A stretch of 64,000 nucleotides of DNA from Macrobrachium rosenbergii (GCF_040412425.1 NC_089794.1:5515831-5579830); one strand, 5' to 3'. Shown: positions 34,173 to 47,829, counted from the stretch's first letter. The notes: generated by a model not told the origin, from the letters alone. Numbers and translations: made by a program.

Positions 34173-34425
34173 TGCTATTTGGGCATATTTTCTCTTTTAT
34201 GCAATTTCTATTGAAATTAATAACATTGTTCGCAGGTACTATCTTCTGGCAGTCTCGGAATCAGTCAATACTTCTTATTTTTCTAATTTGGCAAGATTCT
34301 TAGGAAGAAGGAAAAACCATTCGGGATTCTTTCCGTTTAATCTTTCTTTTGTCCAGTCGACGGACCATTTCCCCACCTCTCTCGGGTGGCTTCATCAGGA
34401 CTGGATTATAAATGTAGATTTTTTT
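34173..34425 (-). mobile_element. Penelope-like element 3' terminal fragment
   Basis: Shares GCATATTTTCTC, ATGCAATTTCT and the overall order with the 3' tail of the PLE at 18.8-19.1 kb, in the same orientation, and likewise abuts an AT/GT microsatellite. It contains the hammerhead fold at 34352-34405. No endonuclease or RT sequence precedes it, so this is a short 5'-truncated copy. Confidence 0.65.
34352..34405 (-). ncRNA. Type I hammerhead ribozyme (PLE-associated)
   Basis: On the minus strand, stem I is TCCAGTC (34405-34399) pairing with GACTGGA (34358-34352), 7 bp. Between them in exact register are CTGATGA (34398-34392), a stem II hairpin CCACC/GGTGG (loop CGAGAGA), GAAA (34371-34368), and a 3-bp stem III with a three-base loop. 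GTC then sits just before stem I, so cleavage is predicted after the C at 34359. Stem III pairs A-U, U-G and G-C. Short stem III type I hammerheads are known in Penelope-like elements. One weakness: the base of stem II has unpaired AG opposite G instead of the usual G-C pair, which could lower activity. Confidence 0.75.
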
Positions 34426-34869
34426 TTATTAAGCTGGCTTTATGCAAGCACGGCTCTTGCTCAGAGAGGACCCCGTAATTAAATTTTTGATGTGCAGGTG
34501 AAATTCAGGATATGAAAGTGATTTTCTTTTTTGTGATTTATGGATATGCCAGTGAAATGCTGTGAAATTAAAGGTTAACAGGGAGGTTACACACCACTCT
34601 GAACCCTAAGGCATCCATCAGTATGAGAGAAAGAACGATAGTAGCTAGTTCTGGCAAGTGGTAGATAGCCAGTAAAAATGAAATATTTATAGTCGGAGAA
34701 AAACCGGAAAAATATAAAATCTACGGAGTTTTAATACCGTAATTAACTTACTTAAGTAAAGGTGGGGACCGATGGAGTAAATAAAGACAATTTGAGTTTT
34801 AGAGAAAGCAATACAAATAGAAATAACAGCTTCAGCGGTAGTTAGAGAGACAATGGGAAAATTCGGGTA
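34426..34869. other. Unannotated spacer
   Basis: Unique sequence, nothing recognised. Confidence 0.45.
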
Positions 34870-35820
34870 TTAGACATGAGGCGGCCGCAAAAGGGGTGAG
34901 GAAAGGCTTTTTGGGAGAGAGAGAGGGTATAGTTGCCTAACAATTGACTGACTACTATCAGAGTGATTGTAACGGAGCCACTGTCTGAGAATCTCACCGG
35001 GGAGGGAAATGGTATATTGGTCGTAAATTTCGTAGCTCAGACCTTTCAACAGTTCCCAGTCATTATTGGGATTTCTTCTTGCTTTTAGAACCTCATAGAG
35101 GTTAGTGTAGTAATAGCAATTTTGGCTGGTGTTCTTTTGGACTAACAAGCGGGCTTGAGGCTTGAGGTTCGGTGACGGGGATGGAGTAGCTTGAGGAGGA
35201 AGGGAAGAGGTTTGAGGTTTAGGATTGGATATAGATTGAGAGTTTGGGGGTGTTGGTTGCTCATTTTGGGTCCCTTTCTCGTGACACAAAACAGGTATTG
35301 TTTCCACCACTTGTTTAGTTGTTTCTACCCGTGGCCCCTGGAGGTGTCGTTGGTCTGGGTGCAGGTGCTGCCATAGTAGGTGGTCTTGACTGGTTGGAGC
35401 TTGCTTTTAACTGTGAAATGAGGGATAATCGGGCACAGCATCGTTTAAACCACGCATGATGACGTTCAGAACAGTTGGGGCACTTGAGTGTTGTAGGTTC
35501 CCCTTTTTTCAGCTTTTCAAGATAACTTTGTTTCGTGCTTCTTGCTACAGATGGTGCAGATTGTAGGGCTTCTGCAACGTTCTTGATGATGACCGTAACG
35601 CTGACATCTGTAGCACCTAGGAGCCTCTGGCGTGTATTCCTTTGTGGAGAAGTATTCCCTTATCCTAAGCCACACTTGGCTCGGGACAGGTCCCCTGAAG
35701 GTGGCCAGGATCTTCCGTGAAGGTGCGTTGTACTTGGTTAAGCACCTCTCGGCGTTGTTTACAATATGGGGTAGCTCTAAAAGAGGGACCAGAGGGAGCT
35801 CTATTGGATAGTTTCTGATG
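34870..35820 (-). pseudogene. LINE ORF1 (jockey-like gag) with CCHC zinc knuckles
   Basis: Reading leftward from about 35820: RNYPIELPLVPLLELPHIV, then ERCLTKYN, ILATFRGPVPSQVWLRI, YTPEAPRCYRCQRYGHHQ and RCRSPTICTICSKKHE. The CX2CX4HX4C knuckle and the following Cys/His spacing are those of the ORF1 protein of jockey-clade LINEs. After a stop near 35517 another frame gives CPNCSERHHAWFKRC, a third knuckle, then a Pro/Ser/Thr-rich linker. The 34870-35310 frame ends with WELLKGLSYEIYDQY. At least two frame breaks. ORF1 protein normally binds the element RNA. The right boundary is where a plus-strand LINE RT fragment begins. Confidence 0.7.
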
Positions 35821-35829
35821 ATCACTTGT

Positions 35830-36990
35830 AGTAGAGAGGAACAAGTTGATTTACAAAAGTCAGGAGCTGTACGGGTAAAAAATGTGTTGAGACACATTGT
35901 GCAGCAATATACGGAATCCAAAACTCCCCTGCTGATGGCTTTTGTTGAATACGAGAAGGCGTTTATGCTGGTATGGCCCAAGGGCGATGAAAAATCACTG
36001 GCTCTGTATCATGATCAGTTACTGCTGCAGTGTGGGATTTGCTGCGGTGGGAGGTTGAAACCAATAATCTTTGGAAGATTGAATTTCAAGTCAATGGCCC
36101 CTGTGTGCTTATTCCTTGTGAACAGGTTTCATCTACCGAAATAATAATGATAATTTGAGTTCACAGGCCAGTGTTATGATAGGTCTTGCGTCACTATGTA
36201 AGGTTAATTAAGATTGCCCATGAACGATGTAGACGCAAAGTTAATGTTGATGGGGTCTTAGCAAGTGAGTTTGCAGTGGAAATTGGTTGCTACAAGATAA
36301 TAATATTTCACCTTTGTTGTTTGTTCTTCTCATAGATTTCGAAATTAAGAAAGTGGTCGAAGATAGAAGAGAAAGTTCAGAGGGGAGTAGCGATAGACGG
36401 TAGATAGGCTTAGTATATGATGATGCTGCTGTTTTAATCAGTAATATACCGCAGGATTTGCAAACCCTGCTTAATAGAATGCATTATATATCTTGTGAGA
36501 TGGTACTTAAAATAAATCATAGAAAAACAGAAATAATGAGGACAGAGCATGCGCAAAAAAGAAAATAAGATCAGATAGAAAACGGATTAACGAGGATAAA
36601 TCGTTTAATTTACTTAGAAACATTGATATCTTGTACAAATCCTAAAATTACCACTGGGCAAGTCGAATAAGATTTGCATATCAAATAAACTAAATTTGCA
36701 TAAGAAAATGAGATTTTTGCATAGGTCTAGTGCAATCAGTATTACTATACGGGCATGAATCTTGGTATGAAGATAAAACTATATCTGAAGGATTTTATAG
36801 TTGATTATAGAGTTAAGCTCGAAAAAGGTTATCAGTAGTAAGAGGGCAGGACAGAGTTAGAAATATCATAATGCAAATTGGGGATAGAAGTTCCATATGA
36901 AGTTAAGAGAATGATGGAGAGGAGATGGAAATGGATTGGACATATCCTTTGCACAGCCTCTGGGAGAAAAGTAGGCCTACCTGATATTAT
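35830..36990 (+). pseudogene. Degenerate LINE reverse transcriptase
   Basis: Starts in a 108-codon frame with PLLMAFVEYEKAF, the LAFVDYEKAFDSV box holding the first catalytic Asp (here Glu). Further on are VYDDAAVLISNIPQDLQTLL near 36413 (FADDIVLIS box altered), LKINHRKTEIMR, LIYLETLISCTNP and, near the end, VKRMMERRWKWIGHIL (the usual RRWKWIGH tail). All are in shifted frames with many stops. It abuts the minus-strand ORF1 remnant, so two different LINEs meet here. Confidence 0.65.
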
Positions 36991-37087
36991 TACCATAATT
37001 CTTTTGTCTATCTCAGTCCTCCTATTCGACTGGGCGGTATTTATAGTAGTATGGGGTTCTGGGTTGCATCCTGCCTTCTTAGGAGTC

Positions 37088-37090
<3 letters not shown>

Positions 37091-37161
<71 letters not shown>

Positions 37162-37209
37162 GAAGAAGAAGAAGAAGAAGAAGAAGAAGAAGAAGAAGAA
37201 GAAGAAGAA
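37091..37209. repeat. (TTA)n-(AGA)n trinucleotide microsatellite
   Basis: TTA/ATT repeats to 37160, then AGA/GAA repeats to 37209. On the minus strand these are (TTC)n(TAA)n and could be the 3' tail of the element at 37210-37430. Confidence 0.97.
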
Positions 37210-37430
37210 TCCTAGTGTCATTTTGGTACCTGTGGGCTTCAGAGGAATTCGAAGATCTAGACCTACTAGGACGACAACTGTGAGAAGGTAAGCTGTAGAT
37301 GAGCGGAGTTTTTGGAAGAGAGCGCAAGAACGACATAAGTGGTGGAATTTCACAGATGCCTTTTTTGTAGCACGGCGTTGGAGGCGAAGAATATTATTGT
37401 TATATTACGTCAACAATCTTTGATTTCTTA
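37210..37430 (-). mobile_element. Possible LINE 3' end with simple-repeat tail
   Basis: On the minus strand, sequence such as CAGTTGTCGTCCTAGTAGGT runs into (TTC)n then (TAA)n. I recall this arrangement from decapod LINE 3' ends, but the family cannot be confirmed from this window. Confidence 0.35.
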
Positions 37431-37475
37431 AGCCTTTCGTCTGCTCACTCGGATTTGGAATACGAATGCTTTTAT

Positions 37476-37477
<2 letters not shown>

Positions 37478-37528
<51 letters not shown>
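37478..37528. repeat. (GA)n microsatellite
   Basis: Pure GA dinucleotides. Confidence 0.98.
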
Positions 37529-37529
<1 letters not shown>

Positions 37530-39011
37530 CTAGGGAAAGATCAGATGGAAAGAAGAGGAACGTATCTGTAAAGCTGTAATATTAATTTTTATCAGAAATA
37601 TTTCATTGCACGTTTCGTAATATTTTTGTCCATATCCTCAGAGATCTTGTGATATCCTCCCTCATTCAGCCCCTGTATTCAGTCCTAACGGTGGAGGTAT
37701 GAAAAGGATTCCCCTGAAGTTTTTCTCCTCTAAAAAGAACTCTCCCAGACGCAACGACCCATACCTAACTGATCAGGATCTACCTTTGACATCTCTCAAA
37801 CAGCCTCTACCTTTCAACTCATGGTCCTTAGTTACTGGTAGGATTTTGACTTCTATGGATCCTTTGGTTGTAAATAACCACTCTCTCAAGAGATGATGAG
37901 GACAGCATTAATTCAATACACGTGAGAAAATGTGCAGTTCTGCATTGTAAGAATTTTACATTGTTTCCAAATAGATTCATTATTTTTTTATTGTGGCTGT
38001 TGAAAAAACTGTAGATATCGTTAAATTATTAGCAGACTTCATGCTGAAGTGCAACGCATGAAATACTACTCTTCCACTGAATGAAATGCTCATGTGTGAA
38101 AATTAAAACGAAGAGTCGTTGTCATCTACTTAGATTGTCACTCAGTTAATGATTAATAAATTTATCTATTTATTTACTGAACACTTCTACAATTTTCTAC
38201 CTTTTCTTTTATTATTTTCCTCACTCATGGAGTCGTTCTTTTTTGTTGAAGGATGGCAGTCAAATTCGTGACAAATTGGCATATTCTCTAATAATCCTGT
38301 TAATATCTTGCAGTAAGAATTAAGTTACTGACACTTTACAAGGTGATGGGGGTGTTGCTTTTGAACATTACATATTGCAAGCACTACCTCGTTGTTTATC
38401 AAACATTGCTTCAAACACCATTTCTTTTTCCTTTCCTGTGGCAACAGCATAAAGGAAACACTCTCTCCTTCCAGCAGTTCACCAGTCAACCCTGCAAATG
38501 ACTTCGATATAAAGAATATCATAAGAAATATAACATTACAATATAACATTATAAGACCAATAAAATAATCTTGATAACAATGCAACAAAAAATTAAGTCA
38601 TACAATATGAAACTTATAACAAAATAGGATATAGCAGAGTATATCTTAGATTAGAAGTGTGCCATTGTTCCTATAAGATAGAAATCACTCGGTTTTACGC
38701 TGGAGCTCCTCGCTCTGTCAGACACCAGAATAGACTGGATTCTTTTCTTCTTAAGTAAAGGACAATCCTCGAATTCTTTCCTGGAAGAAGGTGGCCCGGG
38801 AAGGATGATGTGAGAAATTCCAGGCGATCTTCTCTGGAACCTGACTAGAGAAAAGTTGACCGCTTCCAGCACCTAAAAGAATATTGCTTGGGTGAGTGTT
38901 AATTTATTTTTCCTGGACACAGGGGTGGAATAGGGTTCGTACTGGTATTTTTCATGCTCTGTATCCCACACTCTCTCAATAAGTCATGCACAATATATAT
39001 CTCAATAAGTC
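37529..39011. other. Unannotated spacer
   Basis: About 1.5 kb of unique sequence. Frames at 37699-37896 (+) and 38651-38872 (-) have balanced composition but no recognisable motif. Confidence 0.45.
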
Positions 39012-39134
<123 letters not shown>

Positions 39135-39166
39135 TTTACACAGGTGTTCTGTGTATTAATACAATG

Positions 39167-39428
39167 AATAATAGGACCTCATTTAAATTGGATGGTATCT
39201 GGCTGAGATATTTATTCAGGAAAAGTTACAAGCTTTCCACGTGGTCCAGCTGTATTTATATGCGTATGGGGGAGGGAATTAAAGCCCAGGTTTTTTCTAT
39301 TTGTGTGCTGCCTTTCTTCAATCCTTTAATTATCCTCCTTCGCCTGTGTTAGTCCTAGAAAGCTTGTAACTTTTCCTAAATAAATGTCTCTGCCAAGCAT
39401 CATCCAGTTTAAATGAGGTCCTATTATT
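39167..39428. repeat. Fold-back inverted repeat between two AT tracts
   Basis: Left arm 39167-39237 starts AATAATAGGACCTCATTTAA and is the reverse complement of 39358-39428 with about 8 differences over 71 bp. The spacer is 120 bp and includes GTGGTCCAGCTGTATTTATA. Outside both arms lie AT microsatellites. The inner end CCTAGAAAGCTTGTAACTTT resembles CCTAGAAAGCTTGCAATTGT at the end of the patched duplication unit (about 14911), hinting at a shared family. Confidence 0.92.
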
Positions 39429-39566
<138 letters not shown>

Positions 39567-39840
39567 GCATATGTGTGTGCGTATTGTATGTGTATGTGTG
39601 AGACTGCGTGGATGGATGTTAATTAAGCCATAGGATCTGAAATACTTTTGAAAAGGTAAATAGTTCATAATAAGCGCCAAATATCTGAATGGCGAAAGTT
39701 CTTTCACTTAAAGCGCTTGTTGAAATTTAATGTGTTTTGGAGTTTAAAATATTCATATCATCATATATCAACGAGGTAATGGTAGCATATGTAAACATAA
39801 ATTCTTACTTTAAATAAGGAAATAATTATACATGCATACA

Positions 39841-40109
<269 letters not shown>

Positions 40110-40242
40110 ATGAGTGTGTGTGTTTGTATTCTAGTACGAGCAGCTAAAGAAAATTTTTATCCTTCAGTAACAGCTTTGCAGGTTGCAGGCTACACCCAGA
40201 TGAGTTTACATGTCGCATGCATGGCCTTAGGGATGTTCAAGT

Positions 40243-40287
<45 letters not shown>
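40243..40287. repeat. (GA)n microsatellite
   Basis: Pure GA dinucleotides. Confidence 0.98.
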
Positions 40288-40291
<4 letters not shown>

Positions 40292-40576
40292 CACCCATTA
40301 CTGATCAAATTTTCTTCAGTATATCCAGAGGACTTCCAAAATACCAAAGTTTATTGGCCCTCGTGTCCAAATTCCATTTAGGGCAATTAGTCTCACTCTG
40401 ACTTCCGTAATTACGTTATCTTTCCTTGGAGCCAGAAGGGAGTATGTGCTTCTCTTAGCTTTATTTCGCTGGTCGCTGCAACATAATGTAACGGCGATTT
40501 GAATTCGTTTTACCTCATATTTCCTTACTTCGTTAACGTTCAGTATCTGGTATTTATGCAAAGAAGTTTTGGTTAA

Positions 40577-41452
<876 letters not shown>

Positions 41453-41485
41453 GAATCTACTGGTCACTTTTACCAGACACATAAG

Positions 41486-41890
<405 letters not shown>

Positions 41891-41960
41891 GGGTATGGAG
41901 AGTTAAGAAAATAGAAAACAGAAATTTTCTTTTCGTAGATCTCTCTCTCTTTCTCTTTCT

Positions 41961-42254
41961 CTAGATCTCTCTCTCTCTCTTTTCTACAGCAACAAATTCA
42001 ACGGCTCGGGTTCCTATTGCGATAAAATCCCAGACTAGGACAACATCACGGAAGTCCTCACGATGACAAGGCACGAGTTTCATTTTCATATGATCGCAAA
42101 CTGCTTCTCCCAGTAGATGCACTGTTTCGTATATCTGAGCCGCCTTCCTGCAAAGCTCTAAGTATTTTTTATGACAACTGTGGTGTAGGATATGGACGGA
42201 TTTCCGCTTGGTCTTACAGAATATCGGTGGCGCCATTTTCGGAAGCATTTTCAA
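41961..42254 (-). CDS. Unrecognised 97-codon frame, possible exon or retrocopy
   Basis: A minus-strand frame from ATG 42254. A second ATG at 42236 has a better context (GAAAATGGCG). It ends at 41961 after running into a CT/GA simple repeat. Composition is balanced, unlike the AT-rich surroundings. The translation is not low-complexity: it includes [38 protein letters not shown] and [20 protein letters not shown], with several Cys and charged residues. I recognise no domain. The last 6-8 residues come from the simple repeat, so the natural end is probably earlier, perhaps at a splice site. No second exon is identified. It could equally be chance or a piece of an unknown element. Confidence 0.3.
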   Translation of the reverse strand: MKMLPKMAPPIFCKTKRKSVHILHHSCHKKYLELCRKAAQIYETVHLLGEAVCDHMKMKLVPCHREDFRDVVLVWDFIAIGTRAVEFVAVEKREREI

Positions 42255-43022
42255 AGAACGAGTATACGATATGTTGGTGCCTAAATTCAGCTTTTCATAA
42301 GTCGGGAAAATTGCTAAAGAGTGTTCTAGACTGTAGGTTTCAAAATGTGCTGACTTTTCCTAGATTTCTTGTATTACTTGTTCATTTTTTCCCCTTTTAT
42401 TTCCGCTTTTATCTTTTTGAAATTAGAATTGTTTTCTTTAGAAATTGACGTAATCTTTGCTAATTTTCTACATTATCATTTAAAGGGTACGTCAGCACTC
42501 CCGTGACTGACAAGATTACACGAAAATAATATAAGAATTTCAGAATCACTAGCGGCGTGGACATCATACAGTCTTTCATTAGTATTATCCTTTAGCATAT
42601 AAAGTAAATAAAATAGTTAATAACATTCTTTAGTTTTTCAAAAAGGTTAGTTTTCTTTCGGTGCGGAATCCTACAAGAATTCTAGAGATCAAGTATTTGA
42701 AAGAACTGTAAAAATTTCAGTCATGAATTCTTTTATTTTTTTATGATAATAGAAAATGAGGTAAGCAACTTGTTTACCACCGTGTAGCATTTACTGCGGA
42801 AAATAAGATATTTGTTGAGGAACCTGTAAAAATGGAGTGGCTCATCCGTGAACAAAAATAAAAAGCATTTATAAAATGAAGTTAAAATTAAAAAGTGAAC
42901 GAGATGGAATTAAAATTAATTGGAAATTATCAGTCAATACCTGAATATGAATTAAGCAGTATCTCTGACTAGAGAAAGCCTTCAACAAAAACTATCATTT
43001 AGGTACCATTTTGGTATAGTAC

Positions 43023-43023
<1 letters not shown>
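42255..43023. other. Unannotated spacer
   Basis: Unique AT-rich sequence. Nothing recognised. Confidence 0.45.

Positions 43024-43071
<48 letters not shown>
43024..43071. repeat. (GA)n microsatellite
   Basis: Pure GA dinucleotides. Confidence 0.98.
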
Positions 43072-43074
<3 letters not shown>

Positions 43075-43621
43075 TCATAAGATTCAGATCGCACTTGAAA
43101 ACATAATTAGTAAAATCGATCTCCTGTCTGCACAAATTGGGGGATAGCAGAGGATAAACTCCACTATTCCATCTCATTTTTTAAAAGAGAAAGCCTTAGT
43201 TTTTAGTTATCATTGAGGAAGAAGAAGCCGAAATCACACCATCGCTCACAATAACATCGAGTATGGAGACAGCTTCATAATAGACACCGATTTGAGCAAA
43301 CGAAGTCCTGTAGAAAGTGACAGCTGGTGATTGATCGTTGATGGAGATGGAGAAATCAATGAATTCTGGATGAGGAACAAAAAATAAATGACAGATCGAT
43401 AGAATATGTTTGAGTGATGTAGAAATAGGTGGGCAAGAGTGATGTATCGACAGATGAGAGAAAGCAAACCAAGAAAAAGTAAAAGGCCTCTCTTGATATT
43501 ATAGCTGAGTAAAAGGTAACATGTCAAATGAAATGAGATATAATGAAAAGAAACAAAACTAAGGGAAAGGTGCAGGCACAACGCAAGAGAGACATATGTA
43601 AACTGAAAGAGAAACATACAA

Positions 43622-43624
<3 letters not shown>

Positions 43625-43665
<41 letters not shown>
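43625..43665. repeat. (CA)n microsatellite
   Basis: Pure CA dinucleotides. Confidence 0.98.
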
Positions 43666-43666
<1 letters not shown>

Positions 43667-45433
43667 CGTTTATTGTACAATAATGTAAATCTTCATTTGC
43701 TCTGAAACTGGTTGAATCCTGGGAGGAATATATGAATTAACAGACAATATTATCAATTAAGTAGAAAATTCTGGCTGATTGTAAAGAGAGCGAGGTGAAT
43801 TTCTCAGTTTATGAAAATAGTGTTCAGTGGAAGTAAAGCCATGCGTAAGAGAGTCGTCTCCGGAAGGGAAGCCGAAACCTCGACGGAGTAAATAAAGGTG
43901 GAGAGGATTATTGATTTAAGCTCTGAGTAACTGATTTTAGAAATATGATTTTGTATGATCTTCCAGTTAAGTCCAAAATTCATTCGTTTTGTATTTGTCT
44001 TTGGCTGCTTCTGTTGTAGGGCTCCAACGACGTTGCCTCTGAAGTTGATTTTCAGTCCACTGAGGAAGTTAACTACTGCTCAGAAGCTGGGACTTGTAAT
44101 GAGGCAATATAGAACGACCTTGCTGGAATGGAGGTGTCAGTGGGGGAGGGGTGGAGGGGGTAGGTTCTCAGGCTGTCTGCTGTTGCAGATGCAAGATGAA
44201 CAAGAATAATTCTGATCTCGAGACAAGGATCCATCCTGTTGACATCTGAATTGTGAAACTGAAAACCACTCCGCCGCATCTCATTTCTCACGCTTTTAAC
44301 CCTTCTTGGTCTGCAATTACTACACAAATTTATACAACACCTTCAACATTTTTTAAATGTATTCGGCATCGATAATTCACTTACGCTAAGAGAGCGGCAT
44401 CAACACTCTCTTCATACATAACAACATCTCATTTAAAGTGTCTGCTCTCTCTTCCCAAATTTTTGTCATAACTTTGATACTCACACAGCTTGCCTATACT
44501 CTGAGTGGTGCAGAGTGTTGCTGTGGGGTGGTCGAATTTGAATTTGAATTCGGCCTCGTGAGAGGCTAGTTTATTGGACACTCCCTCCCAGCCTGTGAGA
44601 GGCGTAGCATCAGTAAAAGATATATATGCTGGACGCCCAAAACGGTTGAGTCACTTAGTGGAGCAACCCCTGTCATAAGTACTGGTCTTCAATTATTGAA
44701 GTGAGTACAGTATTTGTGACGGGTAGGACATAACCTTCTTTGTATTAATCATCATTCCCAGGTATCTTATCTCTTGAGTCGGTATAAGGTCCGACTTTCA
44801 GAGGTTGACTAGAATTCCCAGAGTTTTCCATACATTTAAAGTTAAGTCGCTGTGATTGAGGGATTGAGGCACTGTCATTGAGTTGTTGCCTAGGTAGGTG
44901 AATGGAACAGAGTTTATTATCTTTGACTCACGAGCCAGAGAATTCGCATGGTTAAGTCCGGGTTTTCTCATAATACCCATAAAATGAGAAGTAGAATTAT
45001 ATATACATATATATGTATGTACACTCGGCAAGAAAAGTTAGGATATAGTTTTTTTTAAATCTTCGGACATATATTGCTCAATAATGCGACATCTGGCAAC
45101 TTTAGAAAGGGGAGGAGCTTCAGTCTTATTGTTTTTTGCTTGACCTCCTATAACTTGCATCATATTCCACGGTTCTGAAATCATTGATACTTAAATGCAG
45201 TAGTAAGCTTTACAGTATTCGTTCAAGTTGTGATTTGCAGCAACAGTTCTGAGCAAAACAAAAATTTTTCGACATAACCACCAAGTAACCTTACACAAAT
45301 GAATTTATGACACCACAGTGAACGGAATGTTTGCATAATCAGAAACGCGATCTTCCATAATGAGATCAAGAGTTAAATTTGAGCAATGTCCAACGAAAAA
45401 CGCTAGGAACAATAATGGAACAAATGCAATGTT

Positions 45434-45439
<6 letters not shown>
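43666..45439. other. Unannotated spacer
   Basis: About 1.8 kb of unique sequence. It includes a G-rich patch near 44139-44161 and a possible transposon end near 45020 (see rejected items). No coding frame is convincing. Confidence 0.45.
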
Positions 45440-45465
<26 letters not shown>

Positions 45466-45566
45466 TTGCAGTTGTGTAAGCCCAGGCCTATATTCAGAGC
45501 TACTCATTTCATTATTTTTTTCTTTTAAAGATTGAGCGATACTATATTTGTATAGTATGTTTTACC

Positions 45567-45620
<54 letters not shown>
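45440..45620. repeat. Two (GA)n microsatellites
   Basis: GA at 45440-45465 and again at 45571-45620, with about 105 bp of unique sequence between. Confidence 0.97.
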
Positions 45621-45625
<5 letters not shown>

Positions 45626-46201
45626 TGGCAATGTCAAGAAACATCCAGCTACTTGTGTTTTCCCACTGAAGTTCTCGCGCTGCTCTCACATCATAGAGAA
45701 TACTCTTGCGGATTTAAATAGATTTGGTCAACCTACCCTAGCTGTCACAACATTTACTGCCATTAATTCCAGCTGACTTTTAACACCGTGAAATACAAAT
45801 ATGAATGTGTAAAAATTATAGAAATTATCATTACCTAGTATGATGATGCAATAATAAGCCTGTTCATAACGGAAAACGAGTAAATATTGCCGTTCTGATA
45901 AACTGTACTACACAGAGATATCCACACACTATCTTTTAGATCTCTATGACCGAAGTCATCTGAGAAATTCTGATTACTTCGGACATGCATGGTGTTTTTA
46001 AGTATCTGAACGCTTTTGTTTTGCGGATTTAACATGTATGATGTAATTTGCATTGTATTTTCATATTCTAGAGTAAATTTACCGTGATTATGTGTTTTCT
46101 GTAAGAAAAAAATTAAAATTCGAAGAACGAAATCTAATGAAAAGTGTATCTTCACTTTCCTTGCCCAGTGTACATGTATACACACACATACACACACATA
46201 T
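45621..46201. other. Unannotated spacer
   Basis: Unique AT-rich sequence. Nothing recognised. Confidence 0.45.
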
Positions 46202-46312
<111 letters not shown>

Positions 46313-46554
46313 AACAATGTTCACATCAAATATATAATTTCAACTCTGTGGACAGCTTGGAACATACATTTATACAGATTTCTTTCAGGGTTTGTTCGAT
46401 GGTCTTCAATCCCTCGACTCTGCTGAATATAGCTATTTGATTTTTGCCTTTTTGTTCTCCATTTCAACGAAAGAACTTTTTCTCCAGGTACATACAGAAA
46501 TTTACCTTTTGGAATTTATTGTATTCTTTTTAATTTTCTGTCAAAGAAAAGTAT

Positions 46555-46885
46555 TGTGACCGCTTCCTCTAACCGCCCGCACGTTTTCTGTCCGCCCTAG
46601 GGTCTTAAAAACTACTGAGGCTAGAGGGTTGAAAATTGGTATGTTGATCATCCACCCTCCACTCATCAAACATATCAAATTGCAGCCGTCTACCCTCAGT
46701 GGTTTTTATTTTTTTAAATGTTAAAGTTAGCCATGATCGTGCGTCTGGCACCGCTATTGGTGCGAACAACACAGGACACCACAGGACCGTGGCTAAGACT
46801 TTTATTCAGCATTATACGTTGTACAGAAAACTCGATTACGACCAAGAAACTTCCGCGCATTTTTTACTTGTTTTCTCTGATAGCG
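46555..46885 (+). mobile_element. Hairpin MITE family, copy C
   Basis: Third copy of the family at 7.4 and 10.7 kb, in the same orientation as copy A. It contains TTAAAAACTACTGAGGCTAG, TGTTGATCATCCACCCTCC, ATCGTGCGTCTGGCA and, at its right, CAGAAAACTCGATTACG, matching the right end of copy B. The left end is less well preserved. Confidence 0.7.
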
Positions 46886-47785
46886 TCCAGCGTTCTTTAG
46901 ACGCTCTTGTTCTAAAGTTCTAGGTGCTATGTTCTACGCAATTACCGTGTTGTCTCTAGGAATCCCAAAGCGAAATAATTATTGCATTATTCTACAGTGC
47001 AACAGGTAATGCAATCATAATATTAGAGAAAATTGTCCCCCTTTTTCAGAAGTTATACGGCAAGGAAGGCCACCACAGAAAACACTGTTTGTTTATAAAA
47101 GCACATTCCATAAGTGTGGTAGAATAAGGATCTTTCGTTATGCAAAATTGTGCTTTAGGCGAAAAAATTTGTTTGATTTCTTTAATTAAAAAGTACGTAT
47201 ATCCATGGAACTAAGAAATCGAATCATGTTTTCATTAGACAAAGCGAATAAATATTTTCCTGGACATAAAATATATGTGGATTATCACTCGGACGGATTT
47301 ACTTTAGTGAGAAGTCAACAGTCCTCAGTTTGCCAAAAATGTATAGTTAATGAAGAAAATTATTATAATTTAGCAACGAATACGATCAGATTTAATTTTC
47401 ATTCCATATCATATAAAAATAATAATAGTGCCGTTTCTTAAGATACAGCAAGAAAATGGAGTCTCATCTCCCACCGTCCTCCTTCCCCGGAAACTAATAA
47501 CACAGGACCCATACACAACTTCAGTCACAAGACTTTCTCAGGTAACTCCCAAAAGGATATGACCGTATGGTAAAGACACAAAAGACACAGGATATGTAGG
47601 ATATGCCTTCAATTTGCCATCCCAAAGGACTCCCCCTCTCTTTATTCGAGCCTTTGGTCTCTCGCCCCAAAAGAATTCAAGTTATGGAAATTACCCTTAG
47701 AAGTGGTGAGGACGTCGGTCCCGTGAATTACTGGTGAAATCGAGATGGTTTTTCTTTGTCGAATTGGTTTTGTGAGCCTGAGTGT

Positions 47786-47788
<3 letters not shown>
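46886..47788. other. Segment with a diverged copy at 58.7-59.5 kb
   Basis: Contains GCGTCCAGCGTTCTTTAGA (46883) and CCTTCAATTTGCCATCC (47607), both with close matches in the same order at 58708 and 59367. No coding frame recognised. Confidence 0.45.

Positions 47789-47829
<41 letters not shown>
47789..47829. repeat. (GT)n microsatellite
   Basis: GT dinucleotides with a few GC variants just upstream. Confidence 0.97.

Noticed and set aside
43955..44327. Overlapping frames of balanced composition near 44 kb
   Set aside because: No recognisable domain, and the opposite-strand frames overlap. A G-rich patch inflates apparent coding bias.
45018..45060. ACTCGGCAAGAAAAGTTAGG as a possible mariner/Tc1-type end
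   Set aside because: No inverted partner, no transposase fragment and no TA target duplication could be seen.
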